Assembly (NCBI GenBank): GCA_023396415.1
Contig: JAEWWJ010000017.1
Coordinates: 1 to 64,000 of the forward strand
Reading direction: 5' to 3'
From: Bacteroidota bacterium
GTDB lineage: Bacteria > Bacteroidota > Bacteroidia > Bacteroidales > F082
Length of the DNA: 64,000 bases
Shown here: one piece after another, positions 8,089 to 16,975 of the stretch
Position numbering within the stretch: position 1 is the first letter of the stretch
Layout of the letters: each line of letters begins with the position of its first letter
Made by a program: the position numbers and the translations under genes
Notes under the pieces: generated by a model
Databases searched by the model: none
What the model was told of the DNA's origin: nothing
The model's input: only the letters and a program-made list of their open reading frames with translations

Positions 8089-9279
8089 ATGAATCAACCA
8101 AAAGGTGTTTATAGCATTTTATACATAGGAGGAAATCCGGTTTATGAAACCATTCTTTCAGGTCAACCCACTATGTTTCAATTCACTATGGTTGAGAACA
8201 GCTTGGCTGCCATACAATTTCTACATCAAAATACTGTTGACGCTATTGTTTGCGATCTTTATTTGCCCGGGATGAACGCATTAGAGATTTTCAAACTCTT
8301 TAAGAAACAGCTTATTCACGTAACCACACCTTTTATTATAGTCTCAGAAAATCCGAATCCAAAGCTTAAAGAAGAAGCCTTCAGCCTTCGTGTAAGTGAT
8401 TTTTATGAAAGAAGTTTTCAAGCCGAAGACCTGCATTTCAGATTAGAAACCCTCATCAATCTCACAAAATTTTACGGAGACAAAAAAGAAAACATCCCAA
8501 GTCCAAAGCGGGAATACAATATTCCGTGGAACAAAAGACTGTTCGATGTTGTCGTTTCGTCTGTGGCGCTTTTGATCCTTTCACCTGTTTTGTTGGTTGT
8601 TATCATTGCCATCCGAATGGAATCGAAGGGTAAGGTTTACTATACCTCAAAAAGAGTGGGAACAGCCTATCGCATTTTCGACTTTTACAAACTGCGGTCT
8701 ATGCGTGTGGGCGCCGATAGTGCTTTAAGCAGCTTGAAACATTTGAACCAATACGATGCTGGTGATAGTGATAAAGAAGCCGCTCTAATTGAAAAATGCC
8801 CCAGATGTGCGCAACTTCCCGAAAGTGAATTATGCTCACAAGCCTTATACAGAGAAGGTGAAAAAATATGTGAATATTGGTACACTGAACTCAAAAAAAG
8901 GAAAGGAAGCGCAACATTTATTAAAATTAAAGACGACCCACGTGTTACCAAAGTGGGAAAATTTATTCGTAACACCAGCATTGATGAGCTTCCACAGTTG
9001 CTCAACGTGCTTAAAGGTGATATGTCTATAGTTGGCAATAGGCCACTGCCGCTTTACGAAGCTGAAATGCTTACTTCCGATGACTGGAGCGAAAGATTTA
9101 TGGGCCCAGCAGGCATCACAGGTCTTTGGCAGGTAGAAAAACGAGGTAAAAAAGGCACCATGTCAGAGGAGGAAAGAAAGGCATTAGACAACCAATATGC
9201 CCGTACTTACTCCTTTTGGGGTGATATAAAACTGATATTGAGGACTATACCAGCTGTTTTTCAAAAAGAAAATGTTTAA
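8089..9279 (+). CDS. Pseudo-receiver fused to initiating sugar transferase (phosphoglycosyl transferase)
   Basis: A 396-residue fusion. Residues about 8-125 have a receiver fold pattern with Asp56 (AIVCDLYLPGM) and Ser86. The acidic pair is replaced by Gly14-Gly15 and the conserved Lys by Arg108, so phosphorylation is doubtful. Residues about 145-396 form a bacterial sugar transferase (PF02397) with a single hydrophobic helix at 150-176. The PGT motifs KLRSMRVGAD, SIDELPQLLNVLKGDMS (Asp299-Glu300 as the likely catalytic pair) and GNRPLP are visible. It should transfer a sugar-1-phosphate to undecaprenyl phosphate at the inner membrane, starting the repeat unit. An insert at 237-261 holds four Cys (C-x2-C-x8-C-x11-C), possibly metal binding. 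Confidence 0.88.
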   Translation: MNQPKGVYSILYIGGNPVYETILSGQPTMFQFTMVENSLAAIQFLHQNTVDAIVCDLYLPGMNALEIFKLFKKQLIHVTTPFIIVSENPNPKLKEEAFSLRVSDFYERSFQAEDLHFRLETLINLTKFYGDKKENIPSPKREYNIPWNKRLFDVVVSSVALLILSPVLLVVIIAIRMESKGKVYYTSKRVGTAYRIFDFYKLRSMRVGADSALSSLKHLNQYDAGDSDKEAALIEKCPRCAQLPESELCSQALYREGEKICEYWYTELKKRKGSATFIKIKDDPRVTKVGKFIRNTSIDELPQLLNVLKGDMSIVGNRPLPLYEAEMLTSDDWSERFMGPAGITGLWQVEKRGKKGTMSEEERKALDNQYARTYSFWGDIKLILRTIPAVFQKENV

Positions 9280-9398
9280 TGATTGTTAATAACGGTGTTT
9301 GAAAATAATTATCAATTGATGCCACAACAGAAAAAATCTGCTTATTTTGCGGGTTGTTTTTTGCTGAAGAGAAAAAAACAAAAAACACATACAGTATA

Positions 9399-10175
9399 AT
9401 GAGGATACGAACCATACATTTAGTTATTCTTTTTTTGGGACTTATTTTTTCCGTAAAGGTTTCAGGACAGATTTATTCAAACGATGAATCAAAAATTTTC
9501 AACCCGCTAACGGATGATATAACCAAAAGGCTTCCCAACATTAGAGTTTTGATTGATTCTGCCGTAGCCAATTCACCTTCTGTTAGATATGAAGAGGTAA
9601 AAGCCGATTATTACTACTACGAACAGCTCACGCAAGAACGTTATTGGATGGAGCATTTCAGCTTTAACCTCGATTGGAACTGGGGAGTGTGGAACTTTCA
9701 CGACACCCAAACATCGGCAATAGCCAATCCCAACACCTTTCGCATTGACCTCAATTCTATCCGCGACAACTTTGCCGTGGGTTTTTATATTCGTTTCCCT
9801 TTAGCGTCCATTGTTGACCGAAGAAACCGTATCGCAAAGCAAAAAAAATGGCAAGAACTGTCTTTTGTTCAACGCGAAATCAACCGTCAGTTCGTTGTGC
9901 AGCAGGTCATTACAGCTTACGATATGATGATACAATGGCAAAACTACATTCGTATTTATAACGACTACCAACGATTTACAGAAATACAAATGCAAATGGC
10001 TTCAAACCAGTTTCTTAACGGTGAAATTGGAACAGCCGAGTACACCCGTTTGAAAGAGATTCAAACCCGTGGGGCCATCGAGTACCAACAAGCCATAGCT
10101 GAGTTCAGCAAAAACTATAGGATACTCGAAATCCTAACCGGGATCAATTTCAATCTGATCAATGTTTTAAGATAA
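9399..10175 (+). CDS. Short TolC-like outer membrane export protein
   Basis: About 258 residues from the ATG at 9399, with a signal peptide (hydrophobic HLVILFLGLIFSVKVSGQ). The frame is open upstream to a TTG at 9354, but the signal peptide fits the ATG. The mature part resembles the coiled-coil and strand pattern of outer membrane efflux proteins: a region like LIDSAVANSPSVRYEEVKAD, a strand-rich middle, and long helices ending in ILEILTGINF. Canonical TolC proteins have two such repeats and over 400 residues; this has one. It may oligomerise to form an export channel for the polysaccharide or act as a periplasmic adaptor. It lies between the initiating transferase and the co-polymerase. 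Confidence 0.72.
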   Translation: MRIRTIHLVILFLGLIFSVKVSGQIYSNDESKIFNPLTDDITKRLPNIRVLIDSAVANSPSVRYEEVKADYYYYEQLTQERYWMEHFSFNLDWNWGVWNFHDTQTSAIANPNTFRIDLNSIRDNFAVGFYIRFPLASIVDRRNRIAKQKKWQELSFVQREINRQFVVQQVITAYDMMIQWQNYIRIYNDYQRFTEIQMQMASNQFLNGEIGTAEYTRLKEIQTRGAIEYQQAIAEFSKNYRILEILTGINFNLINVLR

Positions 10176-10195
10176 AACAGGAAAACAACCTCATT

Positions 10196-13066
10196 ATGGA
10201 CATAGCTCAATTTATACGCATCATACGCAATAATTTAATTTTGTTGATTGCCATTCCGATTTTACTGGCCATTGTTGTGTTTTATTTTACACGAAACCAG
10301 GATAAAATCTACGAATCGGAAGCAGTAATTTATACCGGTATCACTACCGGATACTCCATTGAGTCAACTGCCCAACATCCCACCGACTTTTTTAGTGTGA
10401 GTGCTCAATACGATAATTTAATTAACCTCATCAATTCGCGTCAAACCATTGTTGAAACAGCCATTATGCTTTTGGCACAAAATCTATCCTTGCAAGAGTA
10501 CAATGCACAGTACATCTCAAATGAAAATTTGGATGAATTAAGGAAATTTATTCCTAAAAAAGTTAAAGACCTTGTTGTAAAGTATGGCAAAGCCGGCGTT
10601 CAAAGAGAAAAAGAAGAGCAAATCAGATCATTAGAAAGAGAGCTGCAAAATCTTGAAAAAGAAATCCAAAATCGCACCCAACGTGGCGATGTTCCCGAAG
10701 CTTATAACTCATCAGTGAGCAATGACTATCAACCAGCCACCGGGCTTTCAAAAGACGAGCCGATTTACAATAACTCCACGCAAAATACTTCAAATCAACA
10801 ATATAATGTTCCTGTACAGCAACAACAGCAATCCACTTATCACACTGTAAGAGCCGGAGAAACCTTATTGACCATTGCCAAAAAATATGGTGTAAGCATG
10901 AACAAACTCCGTGAAATTAACGATCTTGGTTCACAACAACTTAGAGCCGGGCAAAAAGTTGTGATTGGAACTACTATGGTTGATATGCCGGCGAACAACA
11001 CCTTTTCAGGAAACGATACCGACCTCACGACAATTGAAGATGCCAGCTACGACACTTCATATTCTGACTATATGACAGAAAATTCAATGGAGTTTCTCAA
11101 TAGCCCGATCAATAGGCCTGCATATGAGGCTACTGAAATTATAGCTTCGGGTTATGAAAACAACTCATTTGTTGAAAACCTAGAGAAAGACCCTATCATT
11201 CCCCGTGGTATTTCGCAAGATGACTTCAGCAAAACCATCCAAAATATTACCAATTACTATAATTCTAGCGACACCAATTTTGTGTATGGGTTGCTGCATT
11301 ATGGTACCAACAAGCATTACAGCATCAGATCCATTAAGACACTCCAAATTTACCGCATCAACAATTCCGATTTGGTTCGTTTGGTTTATCTGTCAGATGA
11401 TCCGGGAATTTGCCAACAAACTTTAAAAATCATTGCCCACGTTTTTGTTAAAAACTATAAACTTTTAAAAGAAAGCCAAACCGACATGGTTGTGGACTAC
11501 TTTAGAAGACAAGTGGATTCAGCAGATCGAATTCTAAAGTCATCAGAAGATAAGTTGCTCATCTTCAATCGCAGAAACAATATCATTAACTACCAAGAGC
11601 AAACAAAATATATCGCGGCTCAAAAGGAAGACCTTGATCTTTACTACCAAAATGAGCAAGTGAGAATGGCCCAGTCGTCGGCTGCACTTCGGGAGTTAGA
11701 AACAAAACTCACCCGTCGGGATAGTATTTATCTCAAGAGTGATGTTGTGAACCAAAGGCGAAAGGAATATGCAGAGGTTACCGAGAAAATCCTCATCAAT
11801 GAGCTGGCTGAGGACTATGACAAGCGCATTGGCAACGAAATTTCACTGCTCCGTCACCGCGCGGACCATTTGCGCGATGAAATAAAACTCTACGTTGATC
11901 AACTCTACCTCTACAGCCATTCCACCCAAGGCATACCCATTGCCCGAATTTTGGATGAGTGGCTGAAAAATGCCCTATCGTATGAGGAAGCCAAAGCAAG
12001 TTTGGTTGTGCTGGCAAGAAGGAAACTTGATTTCGTAAAAACATACCAACGTTTTGCACCTTTAGGCGCCATGCTCAAACGTATTGAACGCGAGATGACC
12101 ATCGCCGAACAAACATATCTTGAGCTACTTAGGAGCTTAAACCTGGCTAAAATGCGGCAACAAAATCTGCAAATGGCTACCAATATTCGGCTCGTTGACC
12201 CACCTTATTTCCCGCTTCAAGCCAACCCTTCAAAAGCAAAATACCTTGTTGTAGCAGCAGCTATGATAGGATTCTTGCTGGTTCTCTTTATTATTCTCCT
12301 CCTTGAATTCTTTGATGCCTCACTCAAGAAACCCGAAAAAGTTGCTGAGCAAATTGGCCTTAAATTGGCAGGGGCTTATCCATATGTAGGTTCCGGGGTG
12401 CGTATGAAAGATGCTGTTTTCATCAGCAATAGGTTGATTGAAATGATTATTCAAAACATCAAACGTAGTATTGCGCAAGGGAGTGTTTACACCTCGGCCA
12501 AGCCGCATATTGTGTTGTTTTTCAGTACGCAAGAAGGTGTTGGAAAGACTTTTTTAACTTCAAAAATTGCAAATAAATTGCGTACTTATGGCGAAAAAGT
12601 GATTGTTCTTAACTATTCTGACAACAATCAAGACGAGCCGGTGAACGATTACAATTTAGCCTATAACTACACCATCAAAGAAAACTTTAGTGAGATAAAG
12701 AACCTTAGAGAGCTGATTGATAGCAATATACTTAGAAGAGAGAATTATCTCTACGACTACATCCTTGTTGAAATTCCTTCAATCATCTTCCACGCCTTCC
12801 CTATGGAGCTTATCCAACAGGTGGATGCCTCAGTGCTTATCGTTAAGGCCACTAACAGCTGGAACAAAGCCGACAAAGGCGCATTGGATATCATCAATGA
12901 TTTGGCCAAAGAACCTCCAATGGTCATTCTGAACGAAGCTGAAGATTACGCCATTGAAAACATGATCAGTGGGGTGAAAATGCAGAAAACCGATGGGGCA
13001 TTCTATCGTTTTAAAAACATTCTCACTTTACCCGGAAGAATCAGAATACAGGTAAAAGAAAACTAA
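10196..13066 (+). CDS. Wzz-type polysaccharide co-polymerase with LysM insert and degenerate BY-kinase domain
   Basis: A 956-residue membrane protein. A first membrane helix (about 13-31) is followed by a large periplasmic domain with coiled coils, then a second helix near KYLVVAAAMIGFLLVLFIILL and a cytoplasmic ATPase-like domain. A LysM module at about 214-258 (YHTVRAGETLLTIAKKYGV... to GQKVVIG) is inserted after a Gln-rich linker; LysM binds peptidoglycan or other GlcNAc polymers. The C-terminal domain keeps a P-loop (QEGVGKTF, about 779-786). The Walker A' Asp is replaced (VIVLNYSD), Walker B reads YILVEIPS, and no C-terminal tyrosine cluster is present, so tyrosine kinase activity is unlikely. 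It should control chain length and couple Wzy to export. Confidence 0.85.
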   Translation: MDIAQFIRIIRNNLILLIAIPILLAIVVFYFTRNQDKIYESEAVIYTGITTGYSIESTAQHPTDFFSVSAQYDNLINLINSRQTIVETAIMLLAQNLSLQEYNAQYISNENLDELRKFIPKKVKDLVVKYGKAGVQREKEEQIRSLERELQNLEKEIQNRTQRGDVPEAYNSSVSNDYQPATGLSKDEPIYNNSTQNTSNQQYNVPVQQQQQSTYHTVRAGETLLTIAKKYGVSMNKLREINDLGSQQLRAGQKVVIGTTMVDMPANNTFSGNDTDLTTIEDASYDTSYSDYMTENSMEFLNSPINRPAYEATEIIASGYENNSFVENLEKDPIIPRGISQDDFSKTIQNITNYYNSSDTNFVYGLLHYGTNKHYSIRSIKTLQIYRINNSDLVRLVYLSDDPGICQQTLKIIAHVFVKNYKLLKESQTDMVVDYFRRQVDSADRILKSSEDKLLIFNRRNNIINYQEQTKYIAAQKEDLDLYYQNEQVRMAQSSAALRELETKLTRRDSIYLKSDVVNQRRKEYAEVTEKILINELAEDYDKRIGNEISLLRHRADHLRDEIKLYVDQLYLYSHSTQGIPIARILDEWLKNALSYEEAKASLVVLARRKLDFVKTYQRFAPLGAMLKRIEREMTIAEQTYLELLRSLNLAKMRQQNLQMATNIRLVDPPYFPLQANPSKAKYLVVAAAMIGFLLVLFIILLLEFFDASLKKPEKVAEQIGLKLAGAYPYVGSGVRMKDAVFISNRLIEMIIQNIKRSIAQGSVYTSAKPHIVLFFSTQEGVGKTFLTSKIANKLRTYGEKVIVLNYSDNNQDEPVNDYNLAYNYTIKENFSEIKNLRELIDSNILRRENYLYDYILVEIPSIIFHAFPMELIQQVDASVLIVKATNSWNKADKGALDIINDLAKEPPMVILNEAEDYAIENMISGVKMQKTDGAFYRFKNILTLPGRIRIQVKEN

Positions 13067-13073
13067 TTGTACA

Positions 13074-14495
13074 GTGAAAGGTTTTTTACGAAAACTCCTT
13101 TCCAGCAATAATTTCTTATCGCTGGCAAACAATAGCCTTGTTGCTGTATTTGCTTTCTTGAGTTTTTTATTGCTCGTGCGAATGTTACCTCAAGAAACAT
13201 TTGGCGAATGGGTGCTTTTTATTACAGCAGCTAACTTTCTCGACATGCTGCGCTTTGGTATCACAAGAACCGCCATCATTCGCTTCTTATCAGGCGCTAA
13301 CGATGAGCAAGAGAAAAAACTTATTGGTTCTAACAACTTCATTAATTTAGTTTCAACTCTTGTGCTGGCGGTCTTAGTGATGGCGATACATTATTATTTC
13401 AAGGATTCGCTAAGCGATTCGGGTTTTTTAATGTTTTTTCAATGGTATCCCATTCTTTCTGTCCTCACGCTGCCTTTCAACAACGCCCAATCCATTCTAC
13501 AGGCTCAAATGAAGTTCGATAAAATGCTGTGGCTTAGAATGGTGAATGTTGGAACATTCATGGTCTTTCTTTTTGCTAATCTTTGGTTGGGATATGGTAT
13601 TTATGTCATTTTGGTAGCCTATCTCCTCAGCAATTTGCTCAGTTCCCTCCTATCGAGTGCTTTCAACTGGGATGGCATACGCTACACTTTTAAGTTTGAC
13701 CGGCACACCAACAGATTGGTTTTAGATTTCGGAAAATATACCACAGGAACATTGATTGGCAGCAATTTACTTAAAAGCTCCGATACATTTATCATCGGTT
13801 TAAGTCCCTTTTTAGGAACTCTGGGTGTGGCATTGTACTCCATTCCGCTTAAGCTCACCGAAATTATTGAGATTCCTCTCCGAAGCTTTGCGGCCACAGC
13901 ATTTCCTGAAATGTCAAAAGCCAGCATTGAAAAAAACTATGATGAAGCCCGAAATGTTTTTTACCGCAACGCGGGTAGCATGACTTACCTCATGATGCCA
14001 ATCATGTTGGTTTCGTTCATTTTTGCCGAAGAAATTGTTACGCTTTTGGGTGGATCAGACTATACCATAACGGCAAATATTTTTAGAATTTTCTGTATAT
14101 ATGGCCTTTTGTTGCCCATTGATAGGTTTATTGGCATTGGTTTGGACAGTGTTAATTTACCTAAGAAAAATTTTTACAAGGTCGTTTATATGGCTTTCTT
14201 CAATATTATAGGTGATTCAATTGTTGTTTTTGGGTTTTCATTTTTACTCAAAGGATTCTCCTGGTTGGTGCTGGTTGTAAGCAGTTTTGCCGCCGCTGAT
14301 GCCTACCGCGTTGCCCATGCCTTTTCGATCATAAAAACACTCGAAATGGTAGCCGTTGTTACTTTCTTGTTCACTTTGTTCGGAATCGTAATCGGGTATA
14401 ATTATCTGAATAAAGAAATAACCTTAAGTAAAAAAGCTATATTTGTGCAAGGTTTCCATCATTTGAGCAGTTTTACCAACTTTTTCAAAAAGTGA
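13074..14495 (+). CDS. Wzx-type oligosaccharide flippase
   Basis: A 473-residue polytopic protein of the MOP/PST superfamily with about twelve hydrophobic segments. N-terminal sequence such as LANNSLVAVFAFLSFLLLVRML and the segment LDFGKYTTGTLIGSNLLKSSDT are typical of polysaccharide flippases. It should move undecaprenyl-linked repeat units across the inner membrane. The start is a GTG at 13074, 7 bases after the co-polymerase stop. It is co-oriented with and close to the polymerase gene, giving a standard Wzx/Wzy pair. Confidence 0.88.
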   Translation: MKGFLRKLLSSNNFLSLANNSLVAVFAFLSFLLLVRMLPQETFGEWVLFITAANFLDMLRFGITRTAIIRFLSGANDEQEKKLIGSNNFINLVSTLVLAVLVMAIHYYFKDSLSDSGFLMFFQWYPILSVLTLPFNNAQSILQAQMKFDKMLWLRMVNVGTFMVFLFANLWLGYGIYVILVAYLLSNLLSSLLSSAFNWDGIRYTFKFDRHTNRLVLDFGKYTTGTLIGSNLLKSSDTFIIGLSPFLGTLGVALYSIPLKLTEIIEIPLRSFAATAFPEMSKASIEKNYDEARNVFYRNAGSMTYLMMPIMLVSFIFAEEIVTLLGGSDYTITANIFRIFCIYGLLLPIDRFIGIGLDSVNLPKKNFYKVVYMAFFNIIGDSIVVFGFSFLLKGFSWLVLVVSSFAAADAYRVAHAFSIIKTLEMVAVVTFLFTLFGIVIGYNYLNKEITLSKKAIFVQGFHHLSSFTNFFKK

Positions 14496-14505
14496 TTAAT
14501 GCAAA

Positions 14506-16008
14506 ATGCAAACTATGTTTTCTTCGTTGAAAGATAAGACCGGCTCGGAAAAGCTTCAACATCCGATAATGATCCTACTTTTGGTCGTTATCGCTGTTGC
14601 TTTGGGAGTAATTATTGCCAAAGGAGGATTCATTGTTGCAATGGCACTTTTGGCGCTTTTTCCTGCCATTATTTATTTCAACCGCTTTCTGGGTAATCCG
14701 CGCGTAGGCATTTACACCGTAGTGATTTTAGGATTTATTGCCATTGGACTTACCCGATACATTCGCAATGTCCCCTTTGGATTATCCGTTGATGGCATTT
14801 TGGTGTTGACTTATATCGCGGTTTTCTTTCGCTATTTTTATGAAAAAGTGAATTGGGAGCAACTCAACCGCGATTTGGTCTATTTAGCACTGATGTGGTT
14901 TGTTTTCAGTGTGTTACAACTGTTTAATCCCGAGGCATTGAGCCGCACAGCTTGGTTTTATGCCATGCGAGGTATTTCTTTGTACATGTTGTTGCTCATC
15001 CCTTTGGTTTTGCTGGTTTTTAACCGATTACGATTTTTATACATTTTTCTATACCTCTGGGGGATTTTTTCCATTTTGGGTACATTGAAAGGGCTTCAGC
15101 AATTGTATCTTGGACCCGATTCTGCCGAGCAGTTTTGGTTGGATACTGTCGGTGCTGTTACCCACATTTTGTTTGGTGAGTTGCGTGTATTTTCGTTTTT
15201 TAGCGATGCCGGACAGTTTGGAGCTGCGCAGGGAGCCGCCGGTGTTGTGGGATTATTGGTTGCTACCAACATCAAAGGAACCCATAACAAGGTATTTTTT
15301 ATCATCATGGGTGTTTTTGGGCTTTGGGGAATGATGATCTCCGGTACACGTGGTGCTATGATTGTTCCTATGGTTGGTGGTTCGACCTACATTTTATTAC
15401 GAAAAAACTTCAAGGCGTTTTTTATTGGCGCCCTTGTGCTGGCTTTGGTGTATGCGTTTTTCACCTATACTTATATAGGACAAGGAAATTCACAAATCCG
15501 ACGTATGCGTACCGCCTTTAAGCCCGAAGAAGATCAATCATATTTGGTAAGGCTCGAAAACAGGCAGATTTTGGGTGTTTATCTTGCTAATAAGCCGTTT
15601 GGGGGCGGCATTGGGAGTGCCGGCGACTGGGGCAAACGGTTTTCGCCACAAGGTTTTCTCGCACAAATTGCTACTGACAGTTGGTATGTGCAAATTTGGG
15701 CCGAACAAGGCCTAGTTGGGCTCATACTCCATCTCTTTATCTTGTCTTATATCCTTATAAAAGGAGGCTATATCATCATGTTTAGGGTGCAGCAACCTGA
15801 ATTGCGCGGCGTTGTTGCCGCCCTCATGGCAGGATTCACCGGAATCATGGGGGCAAGTTACGGGAATGGTGTTTTAGGACAGATGCCCACAGGTATTCTG
15901 ATCTACATGAGTTGGTCTTTCATTTTTATGAGCCAACAGCTCGATCGCGAATATACCTACTTAATAAACAATGGTCTTCAGCCTTGGTCGTTAAAAAATA
16001 AAACGTAA
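14506..16008 (+). CDS. Wzy-type O-antigen/exopolysaccharide polymerase (O-antigen ligase family)
   Basis: A 500-residue membrane protein with ten or more hydrophobic segments and the O-antigen ligase/polymerase (PF04932) pattern. A central segment GVFGLWGMMISGTRGAM carries the SGTRG motif, and a large periplasmic loop (RMRTAFKPEEDQSYLVRLENRQ...) precedes the last helices. It should join repeat units into polymer at the periplasmic face. Polymerases and ligases of this superfamily look alike; position next to wzx and the co-polymerase favours a polymerase. Only one base separates its stop from the next gene. Confidence 0.83.
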   Translation: MQTMFSSLKDKTGSEKLQHPIMILLLVVIAVALGVIIAKGGFIVAMALLALFPAIIYFNRFLGNPRVGIYTVVILGFIAIGLTRYIRNVPFGLSVDGILVLTYIAVFFRYFYEKVNWEQLNRDLVYLALMWFVFSVLQLFNPEALSRTAWFYAMRGISLYMLLLIPLVLLVFNRLRFLYIFLYLWGIFSILGTLKGLQQLYLGPDSAEQFWLDTVGAVTHILFGELRVFSFFSDAGQFGAAQGAAGVVGLLVATNIKGTHNKVFFIIMGVFGLWGMMISGTRGAMIVPMVGGSTYILLRKNFKAFFIGALVLALVYAFFTYTYIGQGNSQIRRMRTAFKPEEDQSYLVRLENRQILGVYLANKPFGGGIGSAGDWGKRFSPQGFLAQIATDSWYVQIWAEQGLVGLILHLFILSYILIKGGYIIMFRVQQPELRGVVAALMAGFTGIMGASYGNGVLGQMPTGILIYMSWSFIFMSQQLDREYTYLINNGLQPWSLKNKT

Positions 16009-16009
16009 A

Positions 16010-16960
16010 ATGAATGTCACGCACAATGCCACAACCGACACGAAAACTTCGCCTTTAGAAGCTCCCTATCCACTGGTTTCTATCATTACGGTGAATTACA
16101 ACCAAAGTGTTGTAACCCTTGAATTTCTAGCATCCTTGCGCCAGTGCACCTATCCCAACCTTGAGATTTTTGTTGTTGACAATGGCTCTCCCAACGACAG
16201 GCCGGAAATTATCAAAGAGCAGTATCCTGAAGTGAACCTCATTCTCACGGGAAAAAACTTAGGTTTTGCAGGCGGGAACAATGTAGCAGTAAAGCTGGCA
16301 AAAGGCAAATACATGCTTTTTATTAACAACGACACTGAAGTTGAAAAATCATTTCTTGAACCGCTGGTAAAAGTTTTAGAAAACAATGATAAAGTTGGAA
16401 TGGTGAGTCCAAAAATTCACTTTTTCCACACTCCAAATACCTTTCAATTTGCTGGTTTTACGCCACTTAGTCCGTTAACCATCAGAAATACCGCTATCGG
16501 ATTTGGCGAGATAGATACCGGACAATATGATTATTGCTCCGAAACAGGTTCAATTTTTGGTGCCGCAATGCTTGTTCCTACAAAGGTTATTGAAAAAGTT
16601 GGAATGATGACAGAAGTCTTCTTTTTGTATTACGAAGAGCATGATTGGGCCGAACGTATCAAAAGAGCAGGATATAAAATTTATTATTGCGGCCATTCGT
16701 TGGTTTTACATAAAGAATCTATCTCAACGGTCAAAGAAAGTCCTTTTCAAGTGTTCTACCTGCATCGCGGACGTTTACTTTACGCGCGCCGCAACACTTT
16801 TGGCATCAATTACCTCCTGAGTCAGGCCTATTTAATGGGAATTGCAATGCCAAAAACTGCGTTGAGCTATCTTTTAAAAGGAAGAAACGATTTGGCAAAA
16901 GCCATTTTTAAAGCCATGTACTGGAACTTAAGTCACACAAAAAGAAATATTTATACCTAA
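16010..16960 (+). CDS. GT2 glycosyltransferase (WbbL/rhamnosyltransferase type), copy 1
   Basis: A 316-residue GT-A enzyme. VSIITVNYNQ begins the nucleotide-binding fold, followed by VVDNGSPND, NLGFAGGNN and FINNDTEV, the last holding the metal-binding acidic motif. It ends with a basic, amphipathic C-terminal region that probably contacts the membrane. WbbL-type enzymes typically transfer rhamnose or a similar sugar from a dNDP donor to a lipid-linked acceptor. The specific sugar cannot be read. It is clearly paralogous to the gene at 18222 and forms a pair with the membrane GT2 at 16976. Confidence 0.88.
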   Translation: MNVTHNATTDTKTSPLEAPYPLVSIITVNYNQSVVTLEFLASLRQCTYPNLEIFVVDNGSPNDRPEIIKEQYPEVNLILTGKNLGFAGGNNVAVKLAKGKYMLFINNDTEVEKSFLEPLVKVLENNDKVGMVSPKIHFFHTPNTFQFAGFTPLSPLTIRNTAIGFGEIDTGQYDYCSETGSIFGAAMLVPTKVIEKVGMMTEVFFLYYEEHDWAERIKRAGYKIYYCGHSLVLHKESISTVKESPFQVFYLHRGRLLYARRNTFGINYLLSQAYLMGIAMPKTALSYLLKGRNDLAKAIFKAMYWNLSHTKRNIYT

Positions 16961-16975
16961 AAGGATGTCAAAATT

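Noticed and set aside
10196..13066. Active bacterial tyrosine kinase
   Set aside because: The Walker A' and B acidic residues and the C-terminal tyrosine cluster are not present, so I describe it as degenerate.
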